NCBI GenBank assembly: GCA_905221605.1
Contig: CAJNDS010002617.1
Location: 204,928-222,427 of the forward strand
Length of the DNA: 17,500 nucleotides
Direction: 5' to 3'
From: Symbiodinium natans
Lineage: Eukaryota > Sar > Dinophyceae > Suessiales > Symbiodiniaceae
Part shown: positions 8,408 to 16,090 of the stretch, one piece after another
Numbering within the stretch: position 1 is the first letter of the stretch
Layout: each line of letters starts with the position of its first letter
The notes under the pieces: model-generated
What the model saw: only the letters and a program-made list of their open reading frames with translations
What the model was told of the DNA's origin: nothing
Database searches by the model: none
Translations under genes and position numbers: made by a program

Positions 8408-8503
8408 AATCTCAGAGCCAAGCCCACAAAAGGAAACCACCCAGGCAGCTGCCGGCGGCCTCGCCATGGAACAGGTGGCGGAGATGGACCACCAGGCGAG
8501 GCT

Positions 8504-8740
8504 TCAGGGTTCAGGGTTTTCTTGGGTTTGGGGCTTTAGGGCTTAGGGTTTGCGGCTTTAGGGCTCAGGGTTTTAAAGGGTTTGGGGCTTAGGTTCTTTT
8601 TTGGTTTTGGGGCTTTAGGGTTTTCGGGGGGTTTGGGCGGCCGTGGCTTGCGGAATTCAGGTTTTGGGGTTCCGCGCGTTGGCGCGTTTGGAGGTTCAGG
8701 GGCTTAGAGGGATTGGAGGTTTCGGGTTCAAGGGTTGGGG
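8504..8740 (+). repeat. Highly degenerate G-strand telomere-like region
   Basis: Recurrent TTCAGGG, CTTAGGG, TTTGGGG and TTTAGGG words with no fixed register, thinning after about 8650. Confidence 0.8.
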
Positions 8741-8910
8741 AGATAGGCACCAACCTTCGGAACAAGAATAAGACACCTCCACCGGGGTCTGTGGGGTTGT
8801 GCGTCGAAGGCTTCGGGTTTAGGGCTTCCATGAAGCACTGCTGAACGTCTTTCATTTGCCGTTTCGGTTTGGGGCTTCAGCCCCAATGTTCAGGGTACCC
8901 CCCAAGCCCT

Positions 8911-9006
8911 ACTTGGAGGTTCATGGCTTGAAGTATGGTAAGTGTACTTGGAACCCCATTTGGGGGACTTGTAACCTTGCTTCTAACTACCCATGAACCT
9001 CCAAAT
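8911..9006. mobile_element. Foldback/MITE-like element, family 1 copy 1
   Basis: Left end ACTTGGAGGTTCATGG (8911-8926), right end CCATGAACCTCCAAAT (8991-9006), 96 bp. No coding capacity. Insertion-site duplication is not obvious. Confidence 0.8.
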
Positions 9007-9112
9007 GCCCCTAAGCCCTTAACCTCCGGCAGCCAGCCATTGCCGGGTTCGGGCCGGGCGTTCGGGTGTTAGGGTGTTCTTGAGGCTTCCGGGCTTCAGG
9101 GGACAAGAAGCT

Positions 9113-9189
9113 CTAAACCCTAACCCCCAAGCCCTAAACCCTCTGAACCCCGAAGCCCCAAACCCTGAACCCTAGACCCCAAACCCTCA
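9113..9189 (-). repeat. Degenerate CCCTAAA array
   Basis: Mixed CCCTAAA, CCCCAAG, CCCTGAA and CCCTAGA units. Confidence 0.88.
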
Positions 9190-9292
9190 TCATGATTCAG
9201 AGCTTAGTTTCGATCCAGGCCCCTTCCAACACGGCGCAGGGCCTGGGAGTCATGCGGCAGGGAGACGCGCAGGCAGCTGCAATTGGGTGGTT

Positions 9293-9393
9293 ACTCGGCG
9301 GTTCATGGGAGATAAGTAGGGTTTGGGGTCTAGGGTTTTGGGTTTAGGGTTTATGGTACTTCCCTGCTTACAACTGCCAATGAAGCTCGAAGT
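9293..9393. mobile_element. Family 1 foldback copy 2, diverged, with telomere-like core
   Basis: Left arm ACTCGGCGGTTCATGGG with GATAAGTAGGG, right arm CCCTGCTTACAACTGCC then AATGAAGCTCGAAGT. The arms pair with mismatches. The core 9318-9353 is TTTGGGG/TCTAGGG/TTTAGGG repeat. Confidence 0.6.
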
Positions 9394-9548
9394 AGGCTGA
9401 AGGGTATACCTAGTTTGCCTAGCAATAGCTGGGCTTGATTTGAAGTTCTAGAATGCTCTATATGGCTCCTGTGGCTATGATGGCCCCCCCCGCCACCCCC
9501 AAATCCAGCGCACACAGCCGCACAGCAATGAACACAATTCTTTTGTCC

Positions 9549-9809
9549 AGAGAGTCCAAAACCCCTTAATTTGAGCAATATTCCTTAAACCACATAGGGC
9601 TCCTTCGTATGATTTAAGGAATATTCCTTAAACCATGTAGGGATCCTTAGTATGATTTAAGGAATTTTCCGCTCAGGACCCTAAACCCTAAACCCTAAGC
9701 CCTAAGCCCTAAAACCCCTAAACCCTAAACCCTAAACCTGAAACCCTAAACCCTAAACCCCTTAGTATGACTTAAGGATTATTCCTTAGTTGACAGATCC
9801 TTGGGCTCT
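9549..9809. mobile_element. Foldback element, family 2 copy A, with CCCTAAA core
   Basis: Left end AGAGAGTCCAA (9549), right end TTGGGCTCT (to 9809). Inside the left part is a 43-bp tandem period (AATATTCC at 9577 and 9620, AATTTTCC at 9663), with a perfect 20-bp palindrome TTTAAGGAATATTCCTTAAA at 9613-9632. The core is a CCCTAAA/CCCTAAG array at 9679-9764. The right arm (CCTTAGTATGACTTAAGG) is the inverse of the left arm. Confidence 0.7.
9679..9764 (-). repeat. CCCTAAA/CCCTAAG array inside family 2 copy A
   Basis: About eleven units, some CCCTAAG, one CCTGAAA. Confidence 0.9.
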
Positions 9810-9925
9810 TTGGGATATCCGGAGGCCTTCGAGGCGATCTCCGCCCAGACGCAGGCTCCGCAATGGCCGGGGAAGGGAGCTGGAGGTCCGGCAGAGGGGG
9901 TTGAGGCCTCAACCCTAAACCCTAA

Positions 9926-10090
9926 ATTTAAGAGCCTCCGGCTCAAGCCGCCGACCCCGCTGGAGCATAGTTGAAAGGTTTAAACGCGCTCGTCAGCTCA
10001 AAGGATCCAAAAGTTGATTTGCTTGAGCCTCTGTGAAACGTTGGGGGGGGGGGGAGTAGCACCAGGACCCAAACAGGAGCTGAAGCCAGC
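9926..10090 (+). repeat. Dispersed repeat, copy B, truncated at a telomere-like junction
   Basis: Nearly identical to copy A at 5783-5957, same orientation. Copy A's homologous left flank is missing; instead CCTAAACCCTAA joins directly at 9925/9926. To the right, AGCCAGC and CCAAGCCCAGCAACC are closer together than in copy A, so B carries an internal deletion or A an insertion. The unit again leads into a G/TA-rich block. Confidence 0.9.
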
Positions 10091-10140
10091 TTGGGCAGGG
10101 CAGCCCCATCAATTGTTGAACAGGCCAAGCCCAGCAACCA

Positions 10141-10219
10141 GGAGGGGGGGGGGTAGGGGGGTGGGGGGGGGGGGGTAGGGGGGGGGGGGGGGTGGGGGGG
10201 GGTAGGGGGGGTAGGGGGG
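10141..10219. repeat. G-run block with GGGGGTA units
   Basis: Same composition as 6075-6132 and likewise downstream of the dispersed repeat; potential G-quadruplex. Confidence 0.92.
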
Positions 10220-10300
10220 AAGCCCTAAGCCCTAAGCCCTAAGCCCTAAACCCTAAGCCCTAAGCCCTAAGCCCTAAGCCCTAAGCCCTAAGCCCTACCC
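10220..10300 (-). repeat. (AAGCCCT)11 variant array
   Basis: Telomere-like heptamer CCCTAAG, nearly homogeneous, one CCCTAAA unit. Confidence 0.95.
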
Positions 10301-10490
10301 TAAGTCCTAAGTCCTAAGTCCTAAGTCCTACGTCCTAAGTCCTAAGTCCTAAGTCCTAAGTCCTAAGTCCTAAGTCCTAAGTCCTAAGTCCTAAGTCCTA
10401 AGTCCTAAGTCCTAAGTCCTAAGTCCTAAGTCCTAAGTCCTAAGTCCTAAGTCCTAAGTCCTAAGTCCTAAGTCCTAAGTCCTAAGTCCT
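10301..10490 (-). repeat. (AAGTCCT)27 variant array
   Basis: About 27 copies of TCCTAAG, one base away from the adjacent CCCTAAG block, with a single TCCTACG unit. It reads as a second-step variant that has been homogenised. Confidence 0.96.
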
Positions 10491-10689
10491 CAAAAGGTTT
10501 GAGGTTCAGCAGAGGGGTTGAGGGGGGTTAGGTAGGATGTCAGCATATCGTGCTTTCAGGTCTAGGTGTTTTGTTTGGAGGGTCAGGGTGCCTAGGAGCT
10601 AGGTTCAACGTTGGAACTACTTGTTGAGTCCCTCGCCGGGTCTTCAAGTGGTCGCTCTAGAGATCCTTTCTTCGGTGTCAAGGGCTTCG

Positions 10690-10827
10690 GGTTTAGGGTT
10701 TAGGGTTTAGGGTTTAGGGTTTAGGGTGTAGGGTTTAGGGTTTAGAGTTTAGGGTCTAGGGTCTAGGGTCTAGGGTCTAGGGTCTAGGGTCTAGGGTCTA
10801 GGGTTTAGGGTTTAGGGTTTAGGGTTC
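10690..10827 (+). repeat. TTTAGGG array with internal (TCTAGGG)7-8 block
   Basis: Perfect TTTAGGG units, then TGTAGGG and TTTAGAG variants. A homogeneous TCTAGGG block follows at about 10754-10803, then TTTAGGG again. Confidence 0.95.
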
Positions 10828-10909
10828 TTGGCGACCCCGAGTCCTTCCGGATCCAGGATATTGAGGTCCTCAACCATGCGTCACAAATCCAAGGTCCCAA
10901 ACATGAAAC

Positions 10910-10985
10910 CCCCTAAACCCTAAACCCTAAACCCTAAACCCTAAACCCTAAAGCCTAAACCTTAAAACCTAAACAAAGCCTTTAA
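10910..10985 (-). repeat. CCCTAAA array decaying to AACCTTAAA
   Basis: About six perfect units, then AAGCC/AACCTT variants. Confidence 0.88.
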
Positions 10986-11127
10986 AGCCGAAACCCTAAG
11001 TTTCTTGGAGCCTCAACCCCGCAGCTGTAAACCCTAAACTGCCCTCGCCACACATGGCCTCTTACACCAAGATCGTACACTCCGTATTCTAGGAAGCCCC
11101 CCAAAAGGTTTTCCCTGTTTGTTCGGA

Positions 11128-11151
11128 CCCCCCCCCCCCCACACACACACA
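11128..11151. repeat. Poly-C followed by (AC)5
   Basis: Thirteen Cs then alternating AC. Confidence 0.9.
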
Positions 11152-11342
11152 TTGTTCAGGTGTTGGCTGCTTCCCTGCTTCCACAGGACCGATGTTGGGC
11201 ATTTGGGTCAGTCAAGCTTTGAGCTTTACGGGCAGGTTAGGGTGTAGGGCTTAAGGTCTACGATTTATGGCGTGTCGGGGTTTACCTTTTGGGGATCCCC
11301 TGAACCCAACAGATTTTAGGGTCGAGGACTGATTGCAGGGCT

Positions 11343-11454
11343 ACTCGAAGGTTCATGGATAGTCATAAGTAGGGTTATCAGCACCCTAAATAGGGTAATA
11401 AGAAAAGTTGCCATACTTGTACCCGTACTCATAGCCACCCATGAACCTCCAAGT
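11343..11454. mobile_element. Family 1 foldback copy 3
   Basis: Left arm ACTCGAAGGTTCATGG, continuing ATAGTCATAAGTAGGG; right arm CATACTTGTACCCG, continuing to CCCATGAACCTCCAAGT. 112 bp, arms of about 35 bp paired imperfectly. The core contains CACCCTAAATAGGGT. Confidence 0.8.
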
Positions 11455-11700
11455 AACGTTGGATTCTGATGCCTGGACCCTAAACTTATGGGGTCCTTAA
11501 GGGGTGGGGGGGTTTCACGGGGGGTAAGTAACTAGGGAACCTTAGGGAAGCTAGGGAGCCTTAGGGAGTCTTAGGGTGTAGTGGGGAGTGTCAGGGAACC
11601 TTGGGTTATATACTCCGCTTTTGCTCGCCTTCCTGAGCCCTAAACCACTCGGCTCCTCGGACCACCCAATCGACTCTGAGAAAGACGAATTGAATTTATG
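11455..11700. other. Gene-free stretch with AGGGARYCTT short tandem motif
   Basis: From 11531 to about 11605 the motif CTTAGGGAR/GCTAGGGAR recurs every 10-12 bases. The rest is unique-looking. Confidence 0.55.
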
Positions 11701-11788
11701 GTTTAGGGTCTAGGGCTAGGGTTTAGACCCTAAACCCTAAACCCTAAACCCTAAACCCTAAACCCTAAACCCTAAACCCCTAGACCCT
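11701..11788. repeat. Head-to-head telomere-type junction
   Basis: TTTAGGG/TCTAGGG units (11701-11726) meet CCCTAAA units (11727-11788) directly at TTTAG|ACCCTAAA. G-strand followed by C-strand is the polarity expected if two telomere ends were joined. Confidence 0.9.
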
Positions 11789-12035
11789 ATTAGAGTTTTT
11801 AGTGCCTTTGAGAACTCAGGGTCGAGGGCTTGGGAATCAGAGGTATACCATGGCGTTGGAAGGTTTTGGCGAAAATTGACGCGCCAAACCAAGACTAGGA
11901 CCCAGAGCAGGTCTTTATTCCATTTTTTTCGGGCTTGGGTTCCCTTGTAAGCCCTTTTTAAAATACAAAAGGGTGCGCCCTCATTCCTAGCCTACTCCTG
12001 GGTCTAGAAGAAGCATGACGTTGATTGCCATGATA
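11789..12035. other. Gene-free stretch
   Basis: Unique-looking sequence. I see no repeat or coding signal. Confidence 0.55.
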
Positions 12036-12380
12036 AACCCTAAACCCTCAACCCTAAACCCTAAACCCTAAACCCTAAACACCTAAACACCTAAACACCT
12101 AAACACCTAAACACCTAAACACCTAAACACCTAAACACCTAAACACCTAAACACCTAAACACCTAAACACCTAAACACCTAAACACCTAAACACCTAAAC
12201 ACCTAAACACCTAAACCCTAACCCCTAACCCCTAACCCCTTAACCCCTAAACCCTAAACCCTAAACCCTAGACCCTAGACCCTAAACCCAAAACCCCTTA
12301 CCCTAAACCCTAAACCCAAAACCCCTTACCCTAAACCCTAAATCCTAAACCCTAAACCGTAAACCCTAAACCCTAAACCG
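12036..12380 (-). repeat. Compound CCCTAAA array with homogeneous 8-mer block (AAACACCT)17
   Basis: CCCTAAA units flank about 17 perfect copies of the octamer AAACACCT (about 12077-12213). CTAACCCC units come next, then CCCTAGA and AAACCCCTTACCCTAAACCC units. Confidence 0.95.
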
Positions 12381-12464
12381 TGGGGCTCGGTCGTTGGAGC
12401 TCCTCAAGCTTTCCTGGAGGACGCCGCCAATGCTGCACAAGCCTTTGCCAGGCGAAGTGAATGT

Positions 12465-12711
12465 ACTTGGAGGTTCAGGGTACTTCTAACCCTAATTATA
12501 GCTATTATAACTATTATAACTATTATAACTATTATAACTATTATAACCATTATAACTGTTATAACTGTTATAATTATTATAACTATTATAACTATTATAA
12601 CTGTTATAGCTATTATAACTATTACAACTGCACTTATGAGCCCCCTGAGTCCCCTAAGCAGGTTGTAAGTAGACGTATAACTGTGGTTATAAGTACCCAT
12701 GAACCTCCAAG
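12465..12711. mobile_element. Family 1 foldback copy 4, enlarged by a minisatellite
   Basis: Left arm ACTTGGAGGTTCAGGG, continuing TACTTCTAACCCTAATTATA; right arm TATAACTGTGGTTATAAG, continuing TACCCATGAACCTCCAAG. The arms pair over about 35 bases. The 247-bp length comes mainly from the internal nonamer array. Confidence 0.8.
12496..12629. repeat. (CTATTATAA)15 nonamer minisatellite
   Basis: About 15 units of a 9-bp AT-rich repeat with CTGTTATAA and CCATTATAA variants. It lies inside foldback copy 4. Open frames through it (Tyr-Tyr-Asn or Ile/Val runs) are repeat translations. Confidence 0.95.
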
Positions 12712-12734
12712 CAGGGTTCGCCCGACCCCTTGAA

Positions 12735-12910
12735 CACTGCAAAACAAAACAGACACATAGTCAGTTAAATCAATACAAAGTACTTTATGCATGTCTTTAT
12801 AAGTAGGAAAATGAAAAAGTGTAAAACATGAATAAATGAGATCAAGCAACATACAGCAGGGTATATGTATATATATATATATATAGATAAGCATCATCTT
12901 AAACCTTGGA
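12735..12910. other. AT-rich island with (TA)n
   Basis: Markedly AT-rich compared with its surroundings, with an alternating TA tract at about 12861-12885. No supportable gene; a minus-strand frame of 87 codons across it has no recognised domain. Confidence 0.6.
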
Positions 12911-13150
12911 ATGGGTTCTATTTGTGAGGGACGAAAGGCCTCAACACTAGAGCCTCAAAGCAACCAGGGGTCCGAAGAACCAGCGAGTTTAGGGTTGGCC
13001 ACGCAGACTGTCGAGAGCCTGCAGCCGCGACCTACAGCCCCAACCTAGAGCCCCAAGCGCCGTTTAGAGTTTTAGGGTTTAGGAATCAGGGGTCATGCGT
13101 TGTTGTACCGGCAGGGGTGACAGGCTATCCCTGTTAACAGCCTCAGCCCC
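12911..13150. other. Gene-free stretch
   Basis: Unique-looking, with one short GTTTTAGGGTTTAGG remnant near 13068-13083. Confidence 0.5.
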
Positions 13151-13169
13151 CGTAGGTTTCTAAGTCCCC

Positions 13170-13235
13170 TAAATGGTGTATAAGTATAGTTACCATACTT
13201 ATCACCCCACCGGAAACAATTCATGAACCTCCAAG
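13170..13235. mobile_element. Family 1 part-copy 5 (core and right end)
   Basis: The core hairpin GGTGTATAAGTAT...CCATACTTATCACC and the right end TTCATGAACCTCCAAGT are present. No convincing left ACTTGGAGGTTCATGG arm was found, so it is truncated or diverged. Confidence 0.65.
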
Positions 13236-13243
13236 TAAACCCA

Positions 13244-13472
13244 AAATCCAAAACCCAAAACCCTAAACCCTAAGCCCTAAACGACCCAAAGCTTGGAAAG
13301 GTGTGCAGCTCACGACTGTCGGCTGACGGAGCTGCCAGCAGCACGCGGGAAGCCCGGTAAGAAAAGGTAAGGTGCGTAAGACCCTCATCAAGAACTGGCC
13401 ACCCCAAACCCTAGGCCCTAAAGGCCCCAGACCCTGAACAAACCCTAAAGGCCCCAAAGACCCTAAACCCCA
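13244..13472 (-). repeat. Scattered degenerate CCCTAAA units
   Basis: AACCCAAAA/CCCTAAA units at 13244-13284 and CCCTAAAGGCCCC-type units at 13403-13472, with about 115 unique-looking bases between them. Confidence 0.75.
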
Positions 13473-13559
13473 ACCATATTGCTGCGAAGGAGCGTAAACT
13501 AGGTTGCTATACTTGTAGCGTTTTCTATCTCATGGGGCTGCTTGGGGATTTCCATGAGA

Positions 13560-13618
13560 AGTTTAGGGTTTAGGGTTTAGGGTTTAGGGTTTGGGGTTTA
13601 GGGTTTAGGGTTTAGGGG
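13560..13618 (+). repeat. (TTTAGGG)8 array
   Basis: Nearly perfect, one TTTGGGG unit. Confidence 0.95.
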
Positions 13619-13932
13619 CCTCAATGGTCTTTATGTGAGTTAGTTGAAGGCCCTAAGGTTGCCCCAACCCGTCCTTGCGCGCCAAGGCAGGTTGTTGTCC
13701 ATCGGTGAGTTTGCAGCGCTTGCTCCCCGGTGCTTCGGTCCTGCTAGGCTTCAGGCTTCAGCCAGGCAGACTCCTAGGCCCTAAACCCCTGAGGCTTAAA
13801 CCACCTTTGGGATATCTCAGATTTTTGAAAGTTTCAAGAGTCTTTGGTTTTGGGGTTCTCTTGGCTTCAAGGGCCAACCTAGTCAGGGTAAGGGAAGCTA
13901 GGGCTGTTGCGGCTTTTGTGTCTATGTTTTGG
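13619..13932. other. Gene-free stretch
   Basis: Unique-looking sequence. A plus-strand frame of 113 codons starts at 13675 but ends by translating the CCCTCAA array (Asn-Pro-Gln-Pro-Ser-Thr-Leu repeats) and has no domain, so it is not called. Confidence 0.55.
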
Positions 13933-13934
13933 CC

Positions 13935-14008
<74 letters not shown>

Positions 14009-14018
14009 ACCCTTAACC

Positions 14019-14052
<34 letters not shown>

Positions 14053-14093
14053 ACCCAACACCCTCAACCCTCAACCCTAAACCCTAAACCCTA
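13933..14093 (-). repeat. (CCCTCAA)n variant array
   Basis: About 16 CCCTCAA heptamers with one CCTTAAC unit, a short disrupted stretch at 14048-14062, then CCCTCAA returning to CCCTAAA. Confidence 0.95.
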
Positions 14094-14222
14094 AGCTAGC
14101 CCAAGGGCATTTCGTGGGTTTAGGAGCTTCGGTTGCTTGGCCTTGGGGAGGAGGGGGGGGGGGGGGCATGTGGCGTACGGATTCCGGGTCGTTCTCTCAT
14201 TACGATCATCCAGCTTTCCAGT

Positions 14223-14246
14223 AGGGTTTAGGGTTTAGGGTTTAGC
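14223..14246 (+). repeat. Short TTTAGGG array
   Basis: Three units. Confidence 0.85.
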
Positions 14247-14285
14247 CCCCTCCTGTTGAGCTGTGGAGCTGGCTCAGAGGCCCAC

Positions 14286-14575
14286 TCTAAGCCCCAAACC
14301 CTCAACTCTCAACCCCAAACTCTCAACCCAAAGCGCCCTAAACCGCAAAACTCGCCACCCGAAACTCTCAACCCAACACCCTCAACCCCTAAACCTGAAA
14401 CGTAAGCCCTGCTCCTCTCACGGCTTCGGCATTCGGGCTTTCGGGATGTCGCCCTCGGGTCTCTGCATTGATGCATTGATGTTTCCCTTTTGGGGGGTTT
14501 AGGTTCTTCCACCCTACACCCTAAACCCTAAACCCTAAACCCTAACCCCTCAACCCTCAACCCTAAACCCTAAAG
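14286..14575 (-). repeat. Degenerate CCCTCAA/CCCTAAA blocks
   Basis: AACTCTCAACCC-type units at 14286-14400 and CCCTAAA/CCCTCAA units at 14510-14575, separated by about 110 unique-looking bases. Confidence 0.8.
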
Positions 14576-14647
14576 CAAATACAGACGCGTAGACTTTGGG
14601 GTCCAAAAAGTCCTGCTCGGACAAAACCGGACATGACCGAATGAACT

Positions 14648-14690
14648 CTAGGGTTTAGGGTTTAGGGTTTAGGTTTTAGGGTTTAGGGAA
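14648..14690 (+). repeat. TTTAGGG array
   Basis: About six units, one TTTTAGGG. Confidence 0.9.
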
Positions 14691-14721
14691 CCTAAGCCCT
14701 GCTGAGCCTGAGCCCTAAACC

Positions 14722-14822
14722 TTGGGATGTTCCCTCTTATACTAACAGTCCTGAATAGGGACCATAATAGGGGGTGCTATACTCCGTGTCATGGACTGTT
14801 AGTCTAATGGGGAACATCCCAA
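14722..14822. mobile_element. MITE with 30-bp TIRs and 8-bp target-site duplication
   Basis: Left TIR 14722-14751 (TTGGGATGTTCCCTCTTATA...) pairs with right TIR 14793-14822 (...TGGGGAACATCCCAA) at about 27 of 30 positions. CCTAAACC flanks both ends directly (14714-14721 and 14823-14830). A continuous CCCTAAA array cut once would not give this register, so a true 8-bp duplication is likely. Eight-bp duplications are typical of hAT-type transposons; family membership is an inference. No coding capacity, 101 bp. Confidence 0.82.
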
Positions 14823-14964
14823 CCTAAACCCTTCTTGGGAGGGCTTTTGAATGGGCCAACCAAGTCCTAAGCCCACACCCTATTCCATGAACATCTTGAG
14901 GCAGAATCTGTCAAACCTGGCCGGGGACACAGCCGGCCTGCGAAATTTCTTAGGGAGGCTACCT

Positions 14965-15055
14965 TAGGGTTCAGGGTATAGGGTTTAGGGTTTAGGATTC
15001 AGGGGTTTAGGGTTTAGGGTTGAGGGGGTTCAGGGGTTTCGGGCGGGGTGGGCTC
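14965..15055 (+). repeat. TTTAGGG-type array with variants
   Basis: TTCAGGG, TATAGGG, TTTAGGG and TTGAGGG units. Confidence 0.88.
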
Positions 15056-15148
15056 GGGTGCGCTTAAAGGGATTTGAGGACTTTGTGGGCCAGAGTTCCT
15101 TCTGCATAGGGTTTAAAGTTGAGGGTTTGGGCGAGGGGGCGGGGGGGG

Positions 15149-15215
15149 GATCTCTCTCTCTCTCTCTGCCTCTCTCTCGCTCTCTCTCCCTCTCTCGCCT
15201 CTCACTCCCTCTCTT
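15149..15215. repeat. Polypyrimidine (TC)n tract
   Basis: About 65 bases of almost pure CT dinucleotides, possible triplex (H-DNA) former. The Arg-Glu and Ser-Leu frames across it are repeat translations. Confidence 0.93.
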
Positions 15216-15485
15216 TTGTCCGGAGCTTTTCCGCTTGTTGGGTGACATGATTCGCCATAATCTACTCTTAAGAGCTTGAGAGTGCCCTAAATAGCCAAAA
15301 CCCCGGAGCACCTAATAAAGGTCCTGAAGGCCCTGAAGGCTTTCGGGTTTAGGGGTTTCGGGTGCGTGGGCGATGAGTCTCTTGGAGGGGAGTGCAGCCA
15401 TTTTAAGGAGTTTGCCTCTGACGAGGCTTTGCGCACCCTCAGCCCACATCGCCCCCAAGCCCTCAGACCCTCATTAAAAGTTCCG

Positions 15486-15535
15486 GTGTAGGGTTTAGGG
15501 GTTTAGAGTTTAGGGGTTAGGGTAGTTATTGCGTA
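15486..15535 (+). repeat. Degenerate TTTAGGGG array
   Basis: Five to six units with TTTAGAG and GTTAGGG variants. Confidence 0.85.
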
Positions 15536-15559
15536 GGAATAGAATGATGTACCCTAGCT

Positions 15560-15622
15560 GGGGTTATAAGTATAGTCGCCATACTTCTAGCCCTGCGAGT
15601 GACTACCCATGAACCTCCAAGT
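15560..15622. mobile_element. Family 1 part-copy 6 (core and right end)
   Basis: Core GGTTATAAGTATAGTCGCC continuing ATACTTCTAGCC, right end ACTACCCATGAACCTCCAAGT. Left arm not found, as in copy 5. Confidence 0.65.
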
Positions 15623-15677
15623 AAACATCTGCTGCGCTGGGCGCCCGGGGAGCATCCTGTCCTCCCGCAAAGCATCC

Positions 15678-15853
15678 AGAGAGCCCAATACTCCTTAATT
15701 CAGGAATGCACCTTAAATCATACTAAGACTCTAGTTCTAAGGTCCCTAGTCCCTAAACCCCTAAATTAAGGAAAACACCTGAAATCATAGTGAGGGCCCT
15801 TAGTATGATTTAAGGCATATTCCTTAATTGAGGGGTTTGGGGTTTTTTTGGGC
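15678..15853. mobile_element. Foldback element, family 2 copy B
   Basis: Left end AGAGAGCCCAA (15678-15688), right end TTGGGC (15848-15853). The left arm CTCCTTAATTCAGG...CCTTAAATCATACTAAG is the inverse of the right arm CTTAGTATGATTTAAGG...CCTTAATTGAGGGG. It shares both ends and core words with copy A. Short core with CCCTAAACCCCTAAAT. Confidence 0.72.
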
Positions 15854-15944
15854 ACTTCGTACCTTGGCAGAGGCATCAGAAAAGGCTCAAACGCAGCGAG
15901 GATCAATGCGCCTTAATCCAGCGTCACCCAAATAAGCCCTAGAC

Positions 15945-16015
15945 CCTCGACCCTAAACCCTAAACCCTAAACCCTAACACCCTAACACCCTACAACCCTA
16001 CAACCCTACAACCCA
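15945..16015 (-). repeat. Stepwise variant array CCCTAAA, CCCTAACA, CCCTACAA
   Basis: Three consecutive homogeneous sub-blocks of a heptamer and two octamers, each one edit from the next. Confidence 0.9.
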
Positions 16016-16090
16016 CTAACCCAAATCCCCAAAGGCCCGGGCCCGTGCGGCCGCGCTCCGGCACGGCGAGGCGCCACTGGCGGCGGCGGC

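Noticed and set aside
9577-9670. CRISPR-like array of palindromic repeats
   Set aside because: Only about 2.5 units with no unique spacers, inside a foldback element in an apparently eukaryotic genome.
12404-12742. 112-codon Ile/Val-rich frame resembling a membrane protein
   Set aside because: It is the CTATTATAA nonamer read as Ile-Val-Ile; the hydrophobicity is an artefact of the repeat.
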